A DNA stretch of 42,938 bases from Chlorobiota bacterium. GTDB taxonomy: Bacteria > Bacteroidota > Bacteroidia > Bacteroidales > JAADGE01. The notes under the pieces were generated by a model that was not told the DNA's origin, did no database searches, and saw only the letters and a list, made by a program, of their open reading frames with translations. The translations under genes and the position numbers were made by a program. The stretch's first letter is position 1. Each line of letters opens with the position of its first letter. Location: assembly GCA_013152535.1 (NCBI GenBank), contig JAADGE010000071.1:1-42938 (forward strand), read 5' to 3'. This document shows positions 19,101 through 30,000 of this stretch, in pieces.

Positions 19101-22100
19101 GCGTTCCGCTTCCGATAAATACATGCCAATTTGCAGCTTGATCTCTTCCTCTTACAGTTATTACCGTACCGGCAGGAACCGTTGCTCCGGTTCTTGTCAA
19201 TGTAATCGTTCCTTCGGTATCACCCCATTTCCCGGCAGATATTCTTTCATATCCGTTATCGGTAAAATCTATTGCTGTTTCTGTTGTAATATCTTTAAAA
19301 CAAACAAACTGAATTTCGTCATCCGAAAGATTAATATCATAGTCAATATAATGTGTGTTTATACCGACTATTGCCAAATCTCCGTAATCAAAGAAACTTG
19401 CCGTTGTAGCGGCACAACTTACTTCCGCTCCGACAGACCAATCAGAACCGTTTCGGACAAATACTTTAAAATAATACGTTGTTCCGTTGGTAAGTCCTGT
19501 AACCGTTTGCGGAGAAGTTGTTCCGTTATAAACAATAACACTTCCGTCAGACAAAGCAGGATTCAAAACATCGGTATAATCCAACGAATTTGCCGTATAA
19601 GTTCCGGAAGGTGTTCCTGTTACCGAAACCGTATTAACAGCAATAATTACTTCATCAAAACAAGCAGCAGCAGGATTATTCCAAGCTATCATACTTTCTC
19701 CGTTTCCGCAAGTTGAAGTTAAATCTGTTACGTCTGTTACTTCCGCTGTTTGAACTATTTCCGTTCCTGCAGACCACGAAGAATTTTTATACGTAAAGAC
19801 TTTAAAATTATAAGAAGTTCCGGAAGTTAAGCCGGTTACCGTAACACTTGTACCAACATTATTATAAACATATACAGCACCGCTTGCATTTCCGCAATAA
19901 ACACTTGCTGCCGAGAAATCCGTATTCGGTGAAGTTAATGTATTACCGTCACAAGAGGGTGCATCGGGAGTGGCAGCAGGTAATACAGCAATCATAATAC
20001 CGTCATAATTTCCGTCAGGTAAAGTCCATGATAAATTTGCCGTTGTTGCAGTGGCACAATCAACCTGAAAGTTAGTTACGTCATTCGGCAATGTTGTTTC
20101 AACACCTTCTTCCGGTGTTCCTGAAGTTAAATAATCTTCGCTTCCGGGTTGGCAACCATATTCATAAATTTTGAAATAATAGGTTGTCCCGGGAGTTAAG
20201 TTAGTAACAGAAAACGTATTAGCACTTCCGTTATAAACAACGTAATTACCCGATCCGAGGTTTGTTCCGCTGCCGAATGAAGAATTTGCCGTATAAGTGG
20301 TATTATCCGAAGGGATAAAACTGACAGGCGAACCTTCACATGCAACAACAATTCTGTTTAAACCGTTACCGTTTGTCCATAACAAATCCATTGATGAAGC
20401 AGTAATATTCGAGAATGTAAGACTTGATGCTTCAACAGTCGGCTCATTACAGGTACAGATCATTGTGTGAGAACCTAAATGTGAAACATCGTCAGTTGCA
20501 TAAGAATCCCACTCTGTTGCATCATAAGTTGTTACACCTGAATAAACAGTTGCTTTTCTGACTAAAGTTACATCTGCGGCAAAATTTGTACTACTATTCG
20601 GATCTCCGACTATATCAATTACTGTTCCCGCCTTTCTTAACGCCACTGCATCATTTCCGTTAAAAGTCATCACACTGTTGGTTGTTGATAAATCAGCAGT
20701 AACACCTAAACTTTCAGAAGAATTTTCAATAACGTAAGTATTTCCTTGAGCCAAGATTCCCGACAATGTTAAAGTATAAGTTATTGTGCCTCCTCCGTTA
20801 TTATATTGTACAAGATCATAATTTGATAAATCAACATCTGCACCGGTATCATTATACAATTCTAAATATTTATTATTCCCGCTGCCTTCAATATATTCAG
20901 ATATAATTAATTCGGTTGCACAATTTGTCGGAACATCCGTAATATCAAACAAATTACTGTTAACAATAAAAGCACCCGAAGTCGCCGTCAATGTTCTTCC
21001 GACTTGAATGACGGTATGAACTAAACTTGCAAAAGTCGCAATACCGGACGACCATGTTCCCGAAATAGGATCTCCGGTCATAGTTCCGTCAGAACTTACA
21101 GATACCGCCGTGCTGTAATCGACATCAATATTACTGTTTGCATCAACTGCCGAAACAGTAGGATCGAGAGACATTGCAATATTTACTACTGTATTGACAG
21201 GTTGTTGAATAAAATTCAAAGCCGAAGCCGTAACCTCTATCCTATTTTCATCTCCGACAATCGTACTTTGTGCAACTCCTGCATCCGCAGCAGCAAATAC
21301 AGAACCGTTGCCGGAAGCAGTTGCGGAAGTTACGGTAAACTGAAATTGGTCATTATCGGTAACAGTTGAATTAAAACTGACTCTTATCGAAAATGTTTTA
21401 CTGCCGTTATCCGATGCCGTCAAGGTCATTCCCGTAAAGGTAACTGTTGCCGCTCCGGCAACTTCTGCAATTTCCGTCGTTCCGTCATAAATCGCAACTC
21501 TCTGAATATCAGCATAATTTGTTAAAGAAAAAATAATGTCAGTAAGTGTTGTTCCGACATTATCGGCATCATTTGCTCCGCCTCCGTCTCTTATTGTAAA
21601 TTGGGCAACTTCTATGTCGTTTCCGTCATTAATAATATCAGCAGACTGATAATTAATATAAGGTATATTTGAAGGTTCGGTAAATGTTGTTTCCAAAATA
21701 ATATCAGAAGTACTGTTTGCGGTAACATCACCGTCAAGGCTTACTGTAACATTTGAAGCACCGCCGCCGGAAATTGTAATTATCTCGCCGTTATATGTTC
21801 CGATTGACAAAGCGGATTTTAAACGAACATATAGAGTCTTAAGCGTTCCGTCGTAAGATGTTAAAGTAACAGAATTCAAAAAAGTTGAATTATCGGATGA
21901 TATCTCATAATCAGCAGGAGCCGTAAGTATTACATCCGTTCCGTCAAGATTAGTTCCTGTTAAATCAAAGGACTGAGATATTGAAGGTCCGTTACCGACA
22001 ATATAAGTAAAACCTGACAATGTTGAAGCCGATACGGATAAAGTAGGGCTTGTAGGAGTATAGTCTGTCCAACAAAAATCGTCAATAATCAAATGTCCGG

Positions 22101-23733
22101 GGTTATTATCATTTAGAATTCTGACATATATTGTACTCGAAGCATCATTAATGTCATAAGTAAAATAAGTATATGTAGTTCCGCTGAATACTTGCGAGGT
22201 TACGGTAGTCCAAATTGTATTATCCGTACTTGTCTGTAAATCAAAAGTTCCTCCTCCCGTATTCAATTCTCTGTAATAAAATTCAACGGTTCCTACTGTA
22301 TTTAACGCCGGAGTTCTTAAACTTGCTCCGTTTGTATCGTCATTTATTCTGGCAGCCGATCCTGTTCCTCCACGAGAATCAGCAGCGGCTTCAGCATAAA
22401 CAGAAACTGTGTACCAATCACCCGTACTTAATGTCTGCGTACCTGTAGTATATGACGATGCTAAGCCGGTATCAAAATCTTCGCAAGTACTTGTTGTTGT
22501 TGCAGCCGGTGTTGTTGCATTTGCCGTCGGTGCTGTTCCGTCTGTTTTAAAATCAATATTTGTTCCTGAATTTGTATAAGACCAAATCTTAAAATAATAA
22601 GTAGTTGAAGCCGACAAGCCGGTAAAAGAATATGAACCTGTTGCACCGTAAGCAACTTTTACTACAGCCGAACCGTCAGACAAATCGGTATCTGTTGCAG
22701 GGTCAGTTCCGTCAACAGGATCGGAAAAAGTTCCGCTGTCATTAGCTTTTATAAGATAGTAATCCGGTAAATTTGTTCCTGTCGCATCAGTCCAAGACAA
22801 ATCAATTTGGCTTGGACTTACGGCAGTTGCCGTAAAACCGGTAGGATAATTATCAGGTTCGGGATTTATCGTGCAGGTACCGAAAACTTCACAAACCCAT
22901 TCGGGATGAGTTATATACGGATTAGCATTCCCTTGTTGATTATATACTTCATTATCTCTGTCTTTTTCTTTTTGACTTACGGGATCATTTGTATGCCATT
23001 CGTATAACATTTGATAATACCATGGTTGAAAACTTCCGTCAGCCTGAAAAACGACATCAACATCGGTAGTTCCTCCGTAATTAGCAACCCATGAAGCAAT
23101 ATCATCTTTATATCGTGTTGCCATATAAAAATATCCTCTGGCAAAATCTCCTTTAAATTCATCAATCGGTTCAAAAACAGTTCCGGTATAATTAGTTCCG
23201 TATGTATTTGCTCCCAATTTACATCCGTTTAAAGATGTCCATGTAGGAGTTCCTCCGACAATACCGTAAGGATATGCAGAGCGACGTCCGTTCACATATC
23301 CGTCAGTCGGAAAGATGTGATTTAAGTCTGTATAAGCTGTATCTGTAGAAGATCCGTCACTTCCCCACCAAGATTTCGGAAAAGAATGTTCTCTGTTATA
23401 ACAATTTCCTTCAACTGAATATGTACCGCACTGGTCTGCTGTGTATGCATAGTTGTACGGATCTGTTCCTGCAGGGTTTTCTGAATACATATCCATAACA
23501 CTGCCGTCATTCTCATAATAATTATCTACATCTGTTGATTGAAATGCCGTCCATAAACCTGTGTAGGATATGGGGGTATGCCCGTTAGTTATAATGTTGT
23601 GTAATTCTTGTTTTAATGCACTCCCGGTAAGACCTACAGCACTGTCATAATAATTTACAGGTACTTGTGATACTGCATTTGTAGCAAGTAAAATAAAAAA
23701 AAGAAAGAAAATTTTACCAATAATTTTTTTCAT
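16141..23733 (-). CDS. Giant T9SS-secreted endonuclease I with fibronectin-III, lamin-tail and cadherin-like modules
   Basis: A 2530-residue secreted protein. A signal peptide (1-22) is followed at about 25-285 by an Endonuclease_1 domain: NREHSFPKSWWG at 113-124, DLNHIFPTDG at 136-145, DEFKGDFAR at 191-199 and the closing HPEW near 276. These are the His/Asn/Asp motifs of the family, which cleaves DNA nonspecifically outside the cell. Then come an FN3 domain (about 295-400), a jelly-roll segment (about 415-555), Ig-like segments, a lamin-tail domain (about 938-1090, LIISEYIEGSGNNKYLELYN), three more FN3-like units (about 1100-1430), a second LTD-like block, an NW-rich beta-helix-like region, a cadherin/putative-Ig domain and a sorting domain from YPNPTDG. 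Nucleotide and phosphate scavenging, or DNA-matrix digestion, is likely. From about residue 680 it is collinear with the upstream giant gene. Confidence 0.9.
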   Translation of the reverse strand: MKKIIGKIFFLFFILLATNAVSQVPVNYYDSAVGLTGSALKQELHNIITNGHTPISYTGLWTAFQSTDVDNYYENDGSVMDMYSENPAGTDPYNYAYTADQCGTYSVEGNCYNREHSFPKSWWGSDGSSTDTAYTDLNHIFPTDGYVNGRRSAYPYGIVGGTPTWTSLNGCKLGANTYGTNYTGTVFEPIDEFKGDFARGYFYMATRYKDDIASWVANYGGTTDVDVVFQADGSFQPWYYQMLYEWHTNDPVSQKEKDRDNEVYNQQGNANPYITHPEWVCEVFGTCTINPEPDNYPTGFTATAVSPSQIDLSWTDATGTNLPDYYLIKANDSGTFSDPVDGTDPATDTDLSDGSAVVKVAYGATGSYSFTGLSASTTYYFKIWSYTNSGTNIDFKTDGTAPTANATTPAATTTSTCEDFDTGLASSYTTGTQTLSTGDWYTVSVYAEAAADSRGGTGSAARINDDTNGASLRTPALNTVGTVEFYYRELNTGGGTFDLQTSTDNTIWTTVTSQVFSGTTYTYFTYDINDASSTIYVRILNDNNPGHLIIDDFCWTDYTPTSPTLSVSASTLSGFTYIVGNGPSISQSFDLTGTNLDGTDVILTAPADYEISSDNSTFLNSVTLTSYDGTLKTLYVRLKSALSIGTYNGEIITISGGGASNVTVSLDGDVTANSTSDIILETTFTEPSNIPYINYQSADIINDGNDIEVAQFTIRDGGGANDADNVGTTLTDIIFSLTNYADIQRVAIYDGTTEIAEVAGAATVTFTGMTLTASDNGSKTFSIRVSFNSTVTDNDQFQFTVTSATASGNGSVFAAADAGVAQSTIVGDENRIEVTASALNFIQQPVNTVVNIAMSLDPTVSAVDANSNIDVDYSTAVSVSSDGTMTGDPISGTWSSGIATFASLVHTVIQVGRTLTATSGAFIVNSNLFDITDVPTNCATELIISEYIEGSGNNKYLELYNDTGADVDLSNYDLVQYNNGGGTITYTLTLSGILAQGNTYVIENSSESLGVTADLSTTNSVMTFNGNDAVALRKAGTVIDIVGDPNSSTNFAADVTLVRKATVYSGVTTYDATEWDSYATDDVSHLGSHTMICTCNEPTVEASSLTFSNITASSMDLLWTNGNGLNRIVVACEGSPVSFIPSDNTTYTANSSFGSGTNLGSGNYVVYNGSANTFSVTNLTPGTTYYFKIYEYGCQPGSEDYLTSGTPEEGVETTLPNDVTNFQVDCATATTANLSWTLPDGNYDGIMIAVLPAATPDAPSCDGNTLTSPNTDFSAASVYCGNASGAVYVYNNVGTSVTVTGLTSGTSYNFKVFTYKNSSWSAGTEIVQTAEVTDVTDLTSTCGNGESMIAWNNPAAACFDEVIIAVNTVSVTGTPSGTYTANSLDYTDVLNPALSDGSVIVYNGTTSPQTVTGLTNGTTYYFKVFVRNGSDWSVGAEVSCAATTASFFDYGDLAIVGINTHYIDYDINLSDDEIQFVCFKDITTETAIDFTDNGYERISAGKWGDTEGTITLTRTGATVPAGTVITVRGRDQAANWHVFIGSGTPSGTLTNDDANWTITDGGTGNNVFDLNATDQIWMMQGGTWTNPSGLQNATYSGKVLYGWTAIGWEPAPGYDDTKGSTIFPSSGCSVTNLVGVQDSSKVRYNAVVTDATQREWLSRINDDANWSGYTDSTNYQNGGTMPDVIGILGTGFSNVAKWTGETSSDWDDCTNWLNLKVPDATADVQFISDDCFNDIVILPGQTVICKSLDISGTTLTHAFKVEGDATAVVEVHGDVTIDGPAGVLDFDDGTSAADGTLKVYGNWYENTDGAFLEGNSSVELIGSISQSINTVSATADFYNLKVDNSSVNGITLANSALINGTLNLVSGIFNLNGADITISGEFTGVNGVFEGNQFSNVNVNGAGNILYDFNFASPQQLGRFTMNRSGQTAIIGTNLTLDDLQIDAGTVELAAGKYFTVNNSISNTPGTNGLVLKSDATGTASLIQPSANIQATCERYLNGGQWNYIFSPLDNVNTTVFNAGNPNFYWYDEVTADYWDASTLYGTTGWTGETASILSADKGYIQDFNAAKTYVLTGGSLFDPNAGSKVFTLKYTDSGTGSVGLNGVTADWNDFEGWNLIGNPFTSAVDWNQVTLNNVEDVIYYYDGTTSNYKYFGGGTLYSQGVTVNGGSQYVPANQGFFIKATVNNGTVTIPTSARTHNAQSFWKKSNVISNNFLKLAIDKNGFTDETVIRTLPDATENHDSKYDAYKLFSYDKTKPMLYSRNADNSHIYAINSIPEFTTEKIIPLGMYIGVNDYYTIQLKQNGFENMHVYLDDRDLNETINLTSRLSYQFYQNAVDFSDRFYVHFKLNSAPVLNAQIPDQTIPRNELYTYVLPNTVFIDSDAGDSLTYLVQTETGGQLPSWLSFDTETMTFSGTPENDQVINVKVTATDIFGANISDIYKLSVTSSSDVPNIKNSRIRIYPNPTDGRFVVEFMKSVKAKISVIDISGKKLIIKNTKSNRTELDLSSYPKGIYIINIETEQESINKRIILK

Positions 23734-23970
23734 AATTATAATGTTTTTGAAAATATTCGATAATAATACCTCTTCCGGAAATAATTTTAATCTTTTCGGA
23801 ATTAATTAAAGCAGAGAAGGGGAAAATTAATTATTTTTCACCCCACCATTCACAACGAAACTGAAGATAATAGTATGCAGTGAGTTTATTTTTCATAAAA
23901 GAACTATAAAATTAGTAAGTTATACGGATAATACAAAAAAAAGTTTCATTTTTAAGCATTGATATTTAAC

Positions 23971-24001
23971 AAGAACAGCCGGCTTTTACCCGGCTGTTCT
24001 T
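23971..24001 (-). terminator. Strong terminator between the two giant genes
   Basis: AAGAACAGCCGG and CCGGCTGTTCTT form a perfect 12-bp stem around a 7-base loop. On the minus strand it lies 18 bp after the 2083-residue gene's stop and runs into TTGTTAAAT. The two giants are therefore probably separate transcripts. The remaining 237 bp up to the next start (23734-23970) shows no clear ORF or promoter box. Confidence 0.85.
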
Positions 24002-24019
24002 CAATTTATATTAATCCGA

Positions 24020-27000
24020 TTACTCTTTTACTATTCTTTGTTTAAAAACACCTTTTATAAATTTTATTTCAACAATATAAATACCTTTTGTAAGCGAAGA
24101 AATATCAACAGTTTGAGTTGAAGAAACAAGTTCTGAATTCAACATTTTTTTACCGGTGATATCGTAAATTACAATTTCACCTTTCTGCGAATAATTCAAA
24201 ACAGAAATATGCAATTTATTGTTTGCGGGATTCGGATAAATGCTTACAGTACCGGGAGTTAAATCGGTAACAGAACTGCTGTTCTTAACACTTAACTTAT
24301 AAACATCAGAAACTTCGGCATTAAAAATATCTTTGGCAACTACTTTTATATTTACAGTTTGAACATCTGTCGGGGTTCCCTTAATCTGCATCATCTTTTC
24401 ATCAAAAGTCAACCAATCGGGTAAAGGATTTCCGTCTTCTGAAGTTACCGTAATTGTCAGTTTATCACCAAAGTCATTATCTGAGAATAAGTTATCAGGT
24501 AAATCATATTCATAATAATTATTAACCGGAATTATTTGATCGGGAACAGACAGATTCAATTTCGGTATCGTATTTTTATCAATATGCAAATAAAAACGAT
24601 TATCGTTTGTTTCTGCTGCTTCATTAAAAGAATATGAATTTTTTGTAAGCAAATCGGTATTAAAATTTTCCGCTTTGTCTTCCAACCAAATGTGCATATT
24701 ATCAAAACTGTTTTCGGTCATGTCAATTGAATAAGTTCCGCTTTCATTAACAGAAATACCTAAAGAAATTATTTTACTGTCAATAATTTCGGGCAAAGTA
24801 TTTACGGCAAACATCTGACTGTTATCAACTGTATGAGAATATAATTGCGGTCGTTCAGTATTTAAAGAAAACATTTTATAAGCATCATAATTTAAATCGT
24901 GGTCATCAGTTACACCTGTTGTTTCAGGAAATGTTCTGATGATTGTTTCATCGGTATAAAAATCTTTTTTAATCTGTAATTTAATGAGATTTTCAAAAGA
25001 GGCAGAAGATTTATAAAACGGTTGTCCGTTATGTGTTCTGGCAGTTTTCGGAATAACAAAAGATTGACTGTTACCGTTTGACAATGCTTTTACAAAAAAT
25101 CCCTGACCGGCAGGAATATATTGTGTCCCGCCGTTTATTGAAACACCGTTGTTATCCCACGGAGGATTTCCGCCGTAACACAAATACTTATCTTGAGTAT
25201 TATCATAATAGTAAATAAAATTTTCAATATACGTTTTATCCAAACCGGCATTATCCCAATCAACTGCCGAGACATAGGGGTTTCCGAATAAATTCCATCC
25301 GTCAAAATTTGTCCAAGCCGTTCCTGTATTAGGTTCATTGCCGGTTCCGTTTACCGTATAGGATAAGGTAAATGATTTATCAACATCCGTGAGATTACCG
25401 CCTGTTTGAGAATAAGTTTTATCAGCCGTAAAATAATTTATATACCCTCGGTCTGTCTGCAGATACGAAGATGCTTCAGCATTTGTCGGTTGCCACCCTG
25501 TCGGATTATAAATTGTATATCCCGACCAAAAATCTGCTGTCGGTTCATTATACCAATAAATATTCGGATTAATATCTCCCCAAGGGGCAACGGTATAGGT
25601 TGCTGTATCAATTTGTGTTAAGGGAGCAAAAATATAGTGCCAGTTATTTCCGGATAAATATCTTTCAACCGTTGCAGGGACAGCTCCTGTTGTCTGAATT
25701 AATGAGGCTGTTCCGCTTGCATCTGATTGTAAAACCAGAGCATCGGCTGTACCGGGAGTATTTGTTAAAGTTCCTGAAACGGTATAATTATGTGCCGGCG
25801 TCATCGTAATATTTCCGGCTGAAACGGTAAGATTATTGTTTACGGTTAAATCAGTCATTATAAGCACATTTTGTCCTGTTCTGTCGATCGAGAAATTATT
25901 TACGTTAAAATTATTTTTAAAATAAATACTGTCAATACTCCCGTTATCGGCATCGGCACTTACAATAAAATCAGAAGTCGTATTTCCTTCAAAAAAGCTG
26001 TTTGTATTTTCATAAACACCATTTAAATTAATACTGTTTCCGTTTAAATTCAGCAAATTATCGATTTGAGAAAGAGTATCGTTAATAATAATCGGTTTAT
26101 TTAATGTAAGCCCGGCAAGATTATTATTTGTTAACCTGAGGTTATTAAACGTTTCGTTTGCTGCAGAAGTTGTCAAAGTTTGGGCATTGCTTCCGTTAAA
26201 CACAACCGTTCCTTTTCCGGCATTAAATGTTGCCTGATTATTCCAATTTCCGGAAACGTAAACAATACCGTCATTCGTTCCTCCGAAATTCATATCTAAT
26301 ATTCCGGAATTTTGGAGAGTTAAATTACCGTAAATCAGCAAAGTATCTAAAGAAGAACCGCTTATTGTCAATGTATCATTATCAATCGTAAGATTTTTAC
26401 ATTTCGCATTAAAATCAAATTTGCCGGCATCCGGTGCCGTATGATCAATATCCGGAAAATTTGTTACTGTTGTTACTCCGGAAATTGTTACGTCTGTCGT
26501 TTCATCCGGAACAGCCAGTGCCTCCCAGTTACTGCAATTATACCAATCAGCATCAGCGTCTCCTCTCCAAGTTCCTGCTGTATATCCGGCAGTAACCGTA
26601 AACGTTGCCGTAGCAACTCCGGAAGGAACATCATTGCAAGTTGTATTTGTTGCTGTAGTCCAATTTCCGCTTGACATTATGGTTCCGAGAAGTGTTCTTT
26701 TACTTCCGCTGTGCGGTGCACTTGTCAAATAATAGTTTACAGGAACATCTCCGGAAAAATCCATATTAAAACATTCTATATCCGGATGTATCCTGGATGT
26801 TCTTACCGTACTGACGGCAACGGAAAACGGTACCCAAGCAGCCTGATTTGATAAACCGAATAAAATATTCCCGTTAATTTCGGAATAAATATTCGGAGTT
26901 GTTCCGAAATCAGTAATTGTACCTTGATAAATCCACATTTGATCAGGATCATTCTCCGCAATGTTACAATAGCTGCCTGTTGAAGCAAAGTTTGCTTTTT

Positions 27001-30000
27001 GATCAACGCCGTTTACGGCTGCTGAATCCAAAGCTGCCGTCGGCGATAGAAACAGTTCTAAAATTGACCCGGCAGTTATATTTGAAGCACCGTTCCACTG
27101 AACATCTATTCTTCCGGGTGCATTTGTTCCCGGTGTACTTGTACATCCCCAAAATTTATCTGTCCTTTCATTAGCGGCAGCTCCGTACTCGTAAGATGCA
27201 TTTAGCAAACCGAAACTTGTACCCGGTTTAATATCAACCATTGTAAGAATATAAAAAACATCTCGTGCTGTTGAAATACTGCATCCTGAACCTTTCCCGG
27301 CTTTCGTATCATATCCGACATAAACCAAATCTCCGGGTTCAAAAACCGTAATATCGGCAGGCGTATTACAAACCGTAATACCCGAGCTCCAATCATTTCC
27401 TTTTCTGACAAATATTTTAAAACAATAATTATTTCCGTTTGTTAAATTCGTAACATCAATAAATGTATTTGTTTCTTTATATACACAGTATTCATTTGCC
27501 GGCAAATTCCCGTCTGAACCTCCTGTTCCGAAAACAGAATTTGCCGTATATAAAGTGCCGTCTCCGGTCGGTATTGTTGTAATTGCACCGTAAGAAGTAT
27601 TATCTTTTCCGACTACCATTATTTCATCGTAACAAGTTGAAGGATTGCTCCATGTAACCCGCATTTGTGTATTGCTGACAAAAGAACTTTCGCCGCTGAC
27701 ATCCGAAACCGATGCATTTCCGGAATGTTGTGTTCCGCTTGTCCAATCAGAGCCGTTATATGTAAAAGCTTTAAAAATATAATCGGCACCGGGTGTTAAA
27801 TCAGTTATTGTTACACTTGTACCGGCAGAATTATAAACATATCTGCTGTCAGTTGTTGTTCCGCAATAAGTTGTAGCCGAAGTATATACCGTACTTGCCG
27901 AGGTCAGCCATTGTCCGTCGCAAGTCGGGTCAACCGGAGCTGTTGTACCTTCTCTTACCGTAATTAAAATTCCGTCAAATCCGCCAACCGGAATTGTCCA
28001 AGTTAAGGTTACCGTTGTATTTGTAATACAGCTCATGGTAAAATTTCCGACATCTTCGGGTAAAGTTGTTTCATCGCCTTCGGCAGGTGTTCCGGATGTT
28101 AAATAATCTTCGGCACCTCCGCTGCATCCGTATTCATAAATTTTAAAGTAATATTGTGTGCCGGGTATTAATCCGGTTACGGTTAATGTTGATGCACTGC
28201 TGTTATAAACAACTTTATTTCCTTCACCAACAGGTCCGACTTCCGTTGCTGCCGAATAATCAGCATTTGCAGCATAGGTATTATTATCTGCAGGCGTAAA
28301 TGAAACTGCAGCACCTTCACGACATACTACAATTCGGTTTCCGCCGTTTCCGTTAATCCATGACAAATCAATTGATGTTGAAGTTTTTGAAGGGAATGTT
28401 AAAGCTGTTGCATCATTTGTCGGCTCAGCACAGTTTCCGCAAGTTACGTCCACATCATCAAATGCAAGATTACCGGCACTCTTTGTATATGTAAACCTGA
28501 ATTTTGTATATGATGATAAGCCCGTGTTATACGTTTTTGTTGTTCCTGTTGTAGGTAACGGAACAATATTCTCTATTGTATTCCAAGATCCGTCCCATCC
28601 TTCAACTAAAAGAGCCGAAGTTGCATCTGTCCCCTGTCCTTTTATCCAAAATGATAAATCAGAAGGAGAAGTTACGATTGCAGTTTCAATAATATCACCC
28701 GAATCATCCACTTTTAATGACGGTGATGAATTACCAAAATTCCCGCTTGTGGTATATGTTCCGGTTATCCCCGTAAACGTCCAACCGGCAGGAGCCGTAG
28801 TTCCGCCGCTGAATTCTTCAAGTCCGCACGCATTAATATCCGTAATATCAAATTGATTGCTCGTTATATCCCAATCAAGCGTTGTTGTTCTTTCGGCATT
28901 TAAGGTTAAATTTGTGCCTGTTGCATCATGCGTGATACAATCCGTGCCGCTGAATGTTGCAATCCCCGAAACGGCTGCAAGGTCAATCGGTGCTGCGACC
29001 AACGAACCGGTTGAGGTAATTCTGATACTTTCCGTAAAATCCGTATCTCTGTTTCCGTTTACATCCGTTGCTTCAACCGAAACATCCGGTGACATGCAAT
29101 CGTTTATATTTGCGGTTGTCGGTTGTTGAACAAATCTCAATTCGGTTGCATCAATATTAATTGCCACATTAGTATCTCCGCTTTCCGGTGCTCCGGAACC
29201 GAAAGACGAGCCGGATACATCCGTAGTTATGTTATTATAATCAACTGCAAATTCCAAAATATCATTATCGGAAACAGCTGATAAATCTGTTTTTAACCAA
29301 ATTGAAAGGGTATAAGTTTCATTTGTATTATCCCCTACAGAAATAAATCCTGAACCGGAGAAAGTAATATCTGTTGCATTAACAGTTCCTGCAAGATTGC
29401 TTACATCAGGTCCGTTCAAAACAGCACCGGCTATGGCATTTGTCCAATCGGCCACACCGTTATTACTGCCTTGATTAATTTGCAGTTGGTCGATAATCGT
29501 AGCAAGACCGTCGGCTGTTCCTAAATCGGTAAAAGTAAAATCAAAAACCTGAACACCGTTTGCTGATGTTTGCAATGATGAAATTGTTGCCGGTTCTGTT
29601 AAGGTTGACGATGCCGATACTTGGGAGTCGTTATCATTACTTCCGGTTCCGAAAAGTTGAAATGTTTCAAAAGCAAAATCTTCTCCTCCTGCATTTACGG
29701 CTACAGTTATTCTTAAATCAAGCGAAGAACCCGTACCTGAAATATTCTTTGTAAAATTTGCAAAGGTTGCAGTCAAATCGGATCCGTCACTATTACCATC
29801 AAAATCTGTGTCTTCTCCAAATTCCGTATTGTATGTTGTCCCATCATTACGAAATGCAAGAAGATTATTCCATCCTCCGCCGTCAATTTGATATTGAACA
29901 AGTACAGAATCTACAGCATCAATTGTATTTGTTGCACTTGAAGCAAAAAGTCCCGAAAAACTCAAACCAGTATATCCGCTTATATTAATTCCTGTCCATG

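Noticed and set aside
19123-19716. Long open frame on the plus strand inside the giant nuclease gene
   Set aside because: It is antisense to an intact conserved gene and its translation is an unnatural mix rich in serine, cysteine and arginine.
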